Origin: G965261055 sp965261055 [NCBI: Fibrobacteria bacterium]
GTDB lineage: Bacteria; Fibrobacterota; Fibrobacteria; UBA11236
Length of the DNA stretch: 64,000 nt
NCBI GenBank assembly: GCA_965261055.1
Contig: OZ253440.1
Coordinates: 1,178,001-1,242,000, forward strand
Direction: 5' to 3'
The notes beneath the pieces were generated by a model, which saw only the letters and a program-made list of their open reading frames with translations, made no database searches and was not told the DNA's origin. A program made the translations under genes and the position numbers. Below are positions 60,501 to 64,000 of the stretch, piece by piece (within the stretch, counting starts at the first letter, position 1; each line of letters begins with the position of its first letter).

Positions 60501-62343
60501 CTATTGTGGTTACAAGTCCAGTAGTTGTAACTGTAGCTACATTTGGATTACTTGATGACCAGCTTACTGCATCCGAGGCTCCACCTTCCGTTATAACTGT
60601 GGCTGTTAACTGCTGACTTTGAGGAACCACTAGAGATAGAGTGAAAGGAGAAACTGATAATCCACTAACCCGAGGGGGTAAAGTCACTGTAACTATGGAT
60701 GTAGATGTTTTGGTAGGATCAAACACAGATGTAACTGTAATAATCGCTGTTCCTGCTCCTATTGCAGTTAGAATCCCATTGTTTGTAACTACAACTATAC
60801 TTGTATCACTTGATGACCAACTTACTGCATCTGATGCTCCACCTTCAGTTATAACCGTGGCTGTTAACTGCTGACTTTGAGAAACCACTAGAGATAGAAT
60901 GGAAGGAGAAACTGATAGTGGAATAACCTGAGGTGATAAGGTCACTGTAACTATGGATGTAGATGTTTTGGTAGGATCAAACACAGATGCAACTGTAATA
61001 GTTGATGTTCCCACTCCCATTGCAGTTAAAATCCCATTGTTTGTAACTGTAGCTACACTTGGATCACTTGATGACCAACTTACTGCATCTGATGCTCCAC
61101 CTTCAGTTGCAACCGCGGCAATTAACAGATAATTTTGGTTGACCATTAGAGATAGAACGAGAGGAGAAACTGATAATGAACCAATTAATGGTGGTAATAC
61201 AACGACAATCGTTGCTTGAGAAAATTTAAAAGCATCAGCTTTAGACTTTGCCAAAATGACTGTAGTTCCTAGAGACCTAGCCGTTACCAATCCATTTGGA
61301 CTCACTGTTGCGATTAATTCATTATTTGAAAGCCATAATATCTCTTTTGAGGCTCCTTCTTCAGCATTGATAACTACATTTAATTGCACTACTGAATCAA
61401 CCTCAACCCTAAACTCTGGAGAAGTAATCAACAAAGAAAATACTTGTGGAGATCGAATGGCTGTCATTATTTCTTCTGCTTTTACTTTGATTACAGTTGA
61501 AATAGTTTTACTGAAATCAAAGTCTGATGTGGTTGTAATAGTAACTATTCCTTCAGCAATGCCTGTAACGACCCCTTCGTTATTAACTGTGGCTATATTA
61601 GGATCACTTGATTCCCACAATACACGCCTAGAGGCTCCTCCTTGAGTCACAATTGTTGCTTCTAGCTGTACACTAGAATCAACCATTACTACAGAATCTA
61701 ATGATGAAATTTGTAAAGAAAAAACCGATGGTTGATTTGTTAACTCCGTAGTTACATTGATCGTTAACGAAGCTGACTTTGTTGAATCAACAGTAGAAGT
61801 TGCTATAATCACAGCCGCACCTTCATTGATTCCTAACGCAACTCCATTAGCATTAACTATAATAGAAGAATTGCTTGATGACCATCTTAAAGCATCCGAG
61901 GCTCCTCCCCGAACATAAACCCGACTGACAAGATTCAGTGCGTCACCCACTCCTATGTTTGATACTTCTGATAAGATCTTTACGGAATCAACAGACGGAA
62001 CATCTTCTGTCTGTTCAATCACTTCAATATTTAAACTAACAAATTTTGTTTCGTCAACAACTGACGATATGGTAATCGTAGCCTCACCTACAGCAATACC
62101 TATCACCAATCCTTCATCACTCACTTTAGATATAGTTGAATCACTAGACTTCCATTTTAGAAAATCTGAAATACCTTCTTTAACCACTGCTCTAGCCTCC
62201 AACTGTAGGGTAGAGCCGACTTCCACACTAGTGTCTTTCGAAATAGACTCAACATATACGACACCTGAGGAGTCTGCAACAGATGAATCCCCTCCGCAAT
62301 ACGTTAGTAATAATGAAATAAACAGTAAAATAAATCTTTTCAC
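57589..62343 (-). CDS. Giant Big2-repeat lipoprotein (intact)
   Basis: The 1,584-residue protein starts with a lipoprotein signal 'LFISLLLTYCGG' (Cys16). About five divergent Big2 domains (residues 25-430) come first, then about ten near-identical 86-residue units with 'VVTEGGASDAVSWSSS', 'VATVTTTGLVTTIGAG' and 'VTSVFDGTKTSTSVVTVTL', and finally three divergent ones. About 18 domains in all would form a long rod if each is one Ig fold. No transmembrane region, sortase or T9SS C-terminal signal is visible, so anchoring seems to be by the lipid only. Adhesion or surface-layer functions are family-based guesses. Its first 400 and last 230 residues are nearly the same as in the locus at 52,823-56,293. 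Confidence 0.85.
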   Translation of the reverse strand: MKRFILLFISLLLTYCGGDSSVADSSGVVYVESISKDTSVEVGSTLQLEARAVVKEGISDFLKWKSSDSTISKVSDEGLVIGIAVGEATITISSVVDETKFVSLNIEVIEQTEDVPSVDSVKILSEVSNIGVGDALNLVSRVYVRGGASDALRWSSSNSSIIVNANGVALGINEGAAVIIATSTVDSTKSASLTINVTTELTNQPSVFSLQISSLDSVVMVDSSVQLEATIVTQGGASRRVLWESSDPNIATVNNEGVVTGIAEGIVTITTTSDFDFSKTISTVIKVKAEEIMTAIRSPQVFSLLITSPEFRVEVDSVVQLNVVINAEEGASKEILWLSNNELIATVSPNGLVTARSLGTTVILAKSKADAFKFSQATIVVVLPPLIGSLSVSPLVLSLMVNQNYLLIAAVATEGGASDAVSWSSSDPSVATVTNNGILTAMGVGTSTITVASVFDPTKTSTSIVTVTLSPQVIPLSVSPSILSLVVSQSQQLTATVITEGGASDAVSWSSSDTSIVVVTNNGILTAIGAGTAIITVTSVFDPTKTSTSIVTVTLPPRVSGLSVSPFTLSLVVPQSQQLTATVITEGGASDAVSWSSSNPNVATVTTTGLVTTIGAGTSTITVTSVFDGTKTTTSVVTVTLSPRVSGLSVSPPTLSLRVNENQQLTANVVTEGGASDAVSWSSSDPNVATVTTTGIVTTIGAGTSTITVTSVFDGTKTTTSVVTVTLPPRVSGLSVSPPTLSLRVNENQQLTANVVTEGGASDAVSWSSSDPNVATVTTTGILTAIGAGTSTITVTSVFDGTKTSTSVVTVTLSPQVIPLSVSPSILSLVVSQSQQLTAMVVTEGGASDAVSWSSSDPNVATVTTTGLVTAIGAGTSTITVTSVFDGTKTATSVVTVTLAPRVSGLSVSPFTLSLVIPQSQQLTAMVVTEGGASDAVSWSSSNPSVATVTTTGLITARSAGTSTITVTSVFDGTKTSTSVVTVTLPPRVSGLLVSPPTLSLRVNESQQLTANVVTEGGASDAVSWSSSNPSVATVTTTGLVTTIGAGTSTITVSSVFDGTKTSISVVTVTLPPRVTSLSVSPSILSLVIPQSQQLTAMVVTEGGASDAVSWSSSNPSVATVTTTGLLTAIGAGTSTITVSSVFDGTKTSTSVVTVTLPPRVSGLSVSPFTLSLVIPQSQQLTAMVVTEGGASDAVSWSSSNPSVATVTTTGLLTAIGAGTSTITVTSVFDGTKTSTSVVTVTLPPRVSGLSVSPFTLSLVVSQSQQLTANVVTEGGASDAVSWSSSNPSVATVTTTGLVTTIGVGTAIITVTSVFDGTKTSTSTITVTLPPKVISVSMPSSIILAVNDQQLTAMVVTEGGASDAVSWSSSDTSVVTVTTTGLITARSAGTAIITVTSVFDGTKTATSLIAVTLTPEVTAVSVSPAQLTLKATRTGNLTVTVATEDGASDAVTWSSNDPSVATVDNNGLVTGIAEGTTAIVVRSSFNVTKLASVEILITAPPRITRFDINSVGTSHAIGATIQFAMSIIADSGVSQDVIWSLSDSTKATIDNNGLLRTVSAGLVRVTATSIFDSTKTSGFGFFIR
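58310..60900 (-). repeat. 258-base tandem repeat (about ten units)
   Basis: Ten units begin about every 258 bases (for example 58,319, 58,577, 58,835, 59,093, 59,351, 59,609, 59,867, 60,125, 60,383, 60,641). Units differ by few bases, and the differences occur as mixed variants ('gttttggtaccatc', 'gttttggtgccatc', 'gttttggtaggatc'), which indicates exchange between units. Confidence 0.85.
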
Positions 62344-62394
62344 ACATCCTCCTATTTCCTATGAATAGATAGTTAAAGAAACGCAGGAATGTAT

Positions 62395-62417
62395 AAAATA
62401 TTCTAAACCATGTCAAG
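62395..62417 (-). promoter_or_regulatory. TTGACA / TAGAAT promoter-like element
   Basis: Nearly identical to the element at 56,335. On the minus strand TTGACA, 5 bases, TAGAATATT, then TATACA 15 bases after TTGACA, about 65 bases before the Big2 start at 62,343. Confidence 0.5.
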
Positions 62418-62459
62418 TAAAAACAACTTAACATTATAAAATTAATCTCCTTATATACC

Positions 62460-62990
62460 CTGCTTGAGCTTATTTTTTCCTTTAAAATTCGTCGTATCTG
62501 TTCTAAACCTGTTCAACAGACGGATCAAAATCAAAACAATCTATACAAACGCTTTAGATTTTAGAAAATCCCTTAACGATTCCATTCCTTTCTTCTTTGG
62601 CATCTTTGTTTAAGCCAATACAGGCTACTTTATCATTGTTTTCTGCTAATTTTTGTAATAATTCCATCCATTTATTTTCGCTCCAATTTAGTACTGTTCC
62701 AAAAGAGCAATCCCTAGGATGAAACCAAAATCAGAAGCGAAATCAAAATAAAGCCCTTCCTGCCCTTGGCGACAACAAATAATCATTTTAGACTAGTTAG
62801 TACTTATTTCCCTAAGAAAACCTTGCTAATGAGAAAGTTCTCACCCAAACTCTCCTACCCACAAACCCGTGAAAAGAATCTTTTTCTATTAGGAATCCTC
62901 AAAAAATAGAAAGAAACCACCATTTAAAGTAATTCCGATTTAAAAATTAAATTCTATTTTCAACATCTAAAAGAACTATTCTATCTCAAC
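62460..62990 (-). pseudogene. Decayed glycosyltransferase copy
   Basis: The region matches the intact gene at 56,400-57,287 along its length but with large internal deletions. The 3' end is shared at 62,460-62,545 ('cctttaaaattcgtcgtatct'), the central part at 62,608-62,725 ('aagccaatacaggcta', 'ccatttattttcgctccaat') and the 5' part at 62,725-62,965 ('cttggcgacaacaaataatc', 'taggaatcctcaaaaa'). Frames are broken in several places. It precedes the intact Big2 gene exactly as the intact glycosyltransferase precedes the other. Confidence 0.75.
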
Positions 62991-63007
62991 TTGTTAAGTG
63001 CACTCCA

Positions 63008-63634
63008 TCACAGATTAGGATGTAAACCACATTCTCTTTTTTCTAAAACTTTTGTTGGGTCAAAATAGTTTTTTTCAATTGGTAAATTATTGTCCTTTAT
63101 ATAATCTTCTAGTTCTTGTTCATTCCATTCCAAAATTGGGCAAACTTTCAATATTCCATCTTTTGTTTGCGAAACAATTTCCATATTATTTCTAAAATCA
63201 GTTTGATCTTTTCTTAAAGCCGTAATCCAAACTTTTGGTTTTAATTCTTGAAGACCTCGACGAAATGGTTCTAATTTAACTTCTTTTGTAAAAGCATCAT
63301 GTTGTTCTTTATCATCTAAACTAGGAACACCTCCGTATAATGCATCCCTAAAAGCAACTGTTCTTTGTGGAGTAAAGATTTTAATATTTAACTTTAAAGC
63401 TTGAATTAAATCAATTGCAAATTTGTATGTTGCTGGTGTCCCATAACCCATATCCGCCCATAAAACAGGAATATTCGGAGATTGATCCGTCACAAGCTTT
63501 AAAATACCTGCTTCATAAGGGTTAAAATTAGTTGAAACGATTGTACGATCTAGATCACCTTCTTTAATGGCCCAAGAAATAATTTCTTGAGGACAGGATT
63601 TTTGTAATTTTTCGTTTATTTCTTGTAAATTCAT
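63008..63634 (-). CDS. cysH: Phosphoadenosine phosphosulfate reductase
   Basis: CysH reduces (A)PS-sulfate to sulfite. From the ATG at 63,634 (MNLQEINEKL) the protein has 208 residues; an upstream ATG at 63,715 would add a hydrophobic stretch not seen in the family. 'TIVSTNFNPYEAGILKLV' and 'PVLWADMGYGTPATYKF' form the nucleotide site, and 'KRECGLHPNL' holds the catalytic Cys. The Cys-Cys pairs that bind the 4Fe-4S cluster of APS reductases are absent, so PAPS is the expected substrate by family rules. No cysDNC or cysIJ is in the window. Confidence 0.88.
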   Translation of the reverse strand: MNLQEINEKLQKSCPQEIISWAIKEGDLDRTIVSTNFNPYEAGILKLVTDQSPNIPVLWADMGYGTPATYKFAIDLIQALKLNIKIFTPQRTVAFRDALYGGVPSLDDKEQHDAFTKEVKLEPFRRGLQELKPKVWITALRKDQTDFRNNMEIVSQTKDGILKVCPILEWNEQELEDYIKDNNLPIEKNYFDPTKVLEKRECGLHPNL

Positions 63635-63788
63635 ATTGATTTTTATTAAACAATTAAAACTAAAGATAAAAAATATTATCAAAATTTGAGAACTAGACTT
63701 TTTAACCTTTTTCAATTAAAACTATTATTTAATGGAGCTAAAACTGAAAAAATATTAAATTTTGACTTTCTTTATTAAGGAATAAATT

Positions 63789-64000
63789 ATGACTTTTATG
63801 TATCATCCTGTCCTAAAAATAAAACAAGATACAACTTCTTACCGCCTTCTTAGTCAAGATTTTATTTCAATCAAAGAAATAGAAGGGAAAGAGTTTCTAA
63901 TTATTAAAAAAGAAGCTCTAACACTACTTGCCGAGAATGCACTAAAGGATGTGTCTTTTTACTTGCGAACCAAACACCTTCAAAGCCTAGAAAAAATTGT
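63789..64000 (+). CDS. fumA: Class I fumarate hydratase, N-terminal part
   Basis: The first 70 codons run off the window. 'YRLLSQDFISIKEIEGKEFL' and 'KKEALTLLAENALKDVSFYL' line up without gaps with the start of E. coli FumA/FumB ('YYLLTSEHVSVSEFEGQEIL', 'PEALTLLARQAFHDASFML'), the oxygen-sensitive [4Fe-4S] fumarase. An AAGGA ribosome-binding site precedes the ATG. The iron-sulfur ligands lie downstream and cannot be checked. Confidence 0.88.
   Translation, partial: MTFMYHPVLKIKQDTTSYRLLSQDFISIKEIEGKEFLIIKKEALTLLAENALKDVSFYLRTKHLQSLEKI

Noticed and set aside
58319-60874. A series of 77-codon plus-strand ORFs at 258-base spacing
   Set aside because: These are antisense readings of the tandem Big2 units, not a small-protein array.
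57589-62343. CRISPR-like regular repetition
   Set aside because: The period is 258 bases with no spacers, and the repeats encode protein domains.
52680-62990. Insertion sequence or prophage as the cause of the duplication
   Set aside because: No transposase, integrase, terminal inverted repeats or target-site duplications were seen at the module edges.

Overview
This AT-rich window comes from a bacterium of the Bacteroidota/Fibrobacterota/Ignavibacteria (FCB) assemblage. The strongest marker is a 2,145-residue SprA-type protein, the outer-membrane pore of the type IX secretion system. Supporting markers are an LptE of the FCB type, a 'CAKNLPPTGGE' lipoprotein with Ig-like domains, the long insert form of IspG and a Bacteroidota-style RNase G. 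I cannot place it more finely from this sequence.

Layout. Positions 1-4,700 hold a CsoR-type copper sensor with a likely operator and a decayed downstream gene, then DUF502 and FtsB-like membrane proteins, a lipoprotein, lptE and dapF. Positions 4,700-9,200 (minus strand) carry panB, recO, a zinc-ribbon protein, pth, rplY, tRNA-Gln and ispE. Positions 9,200-15,600 (plus) carry a methyltransferase, an AlkD-like protein, an ABC-F ATPase, a SpoU-type RNA methyltransferase and a flavin-reductase-like protein, with a decayed UbiA-like membrane gene on the minus strand. Next come an adenosine-kinase-like gene and ksgA (minus), then a small AbrB-like gene, sprA, rng and gdhA (plus). Positions 34,000-40,200 hold mazG, rplS-trmD-rimM-rpsP, ispG and amt. 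Positions 46,900-52,650 hold ilvC-leuB-ilvE (minus) and sufS-purN-rnhB (plus). The window ends with cysH and the first 70 codons of a class I fumarase.

The unusual part is a family of repetitive lipoproteins made almost entirely of bacterial Ig-like group 2 (Big2) domains. Six loci, all on the minus strand (28,101-33,355; 41,005-43,152; 43,349-45,526; 45,755-46,861; 52,823-56,293; 57,589-62,343), occupy about 19 kb of the 64 kb. Two share a C-terminal domain that I do not recognise. Two form a tandem duplication with a glycosyltransferase-like gene, leaving one intact and three decayed copies of that gene. Five have a TTGACA element upstream. Two loci are broken by small indels that look like mixtures of neighbouring repeat variants, so assembly error is a serious alternative to real mutation. 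Gaps around the first locus contain decayed fragments of a recQ helicase 3' end and orphan copies of the Big2-gene terminator, suggesting repeated duplication and deletion.

The rest is housekeeping: translation and RNA maturation, isoprenoid precursors (ispE, ispG), lysine/peptidoglycan (dapF), pantothenate (panB), branched-chain amino acids, nitrogen (gdhA, amt) and sulfur (cysH, sufS). SprA and LptE indicate a Gram-negative envelope with LPS, and the Big2 lipoproteins are plausibly envelope-anchored surface proteins.
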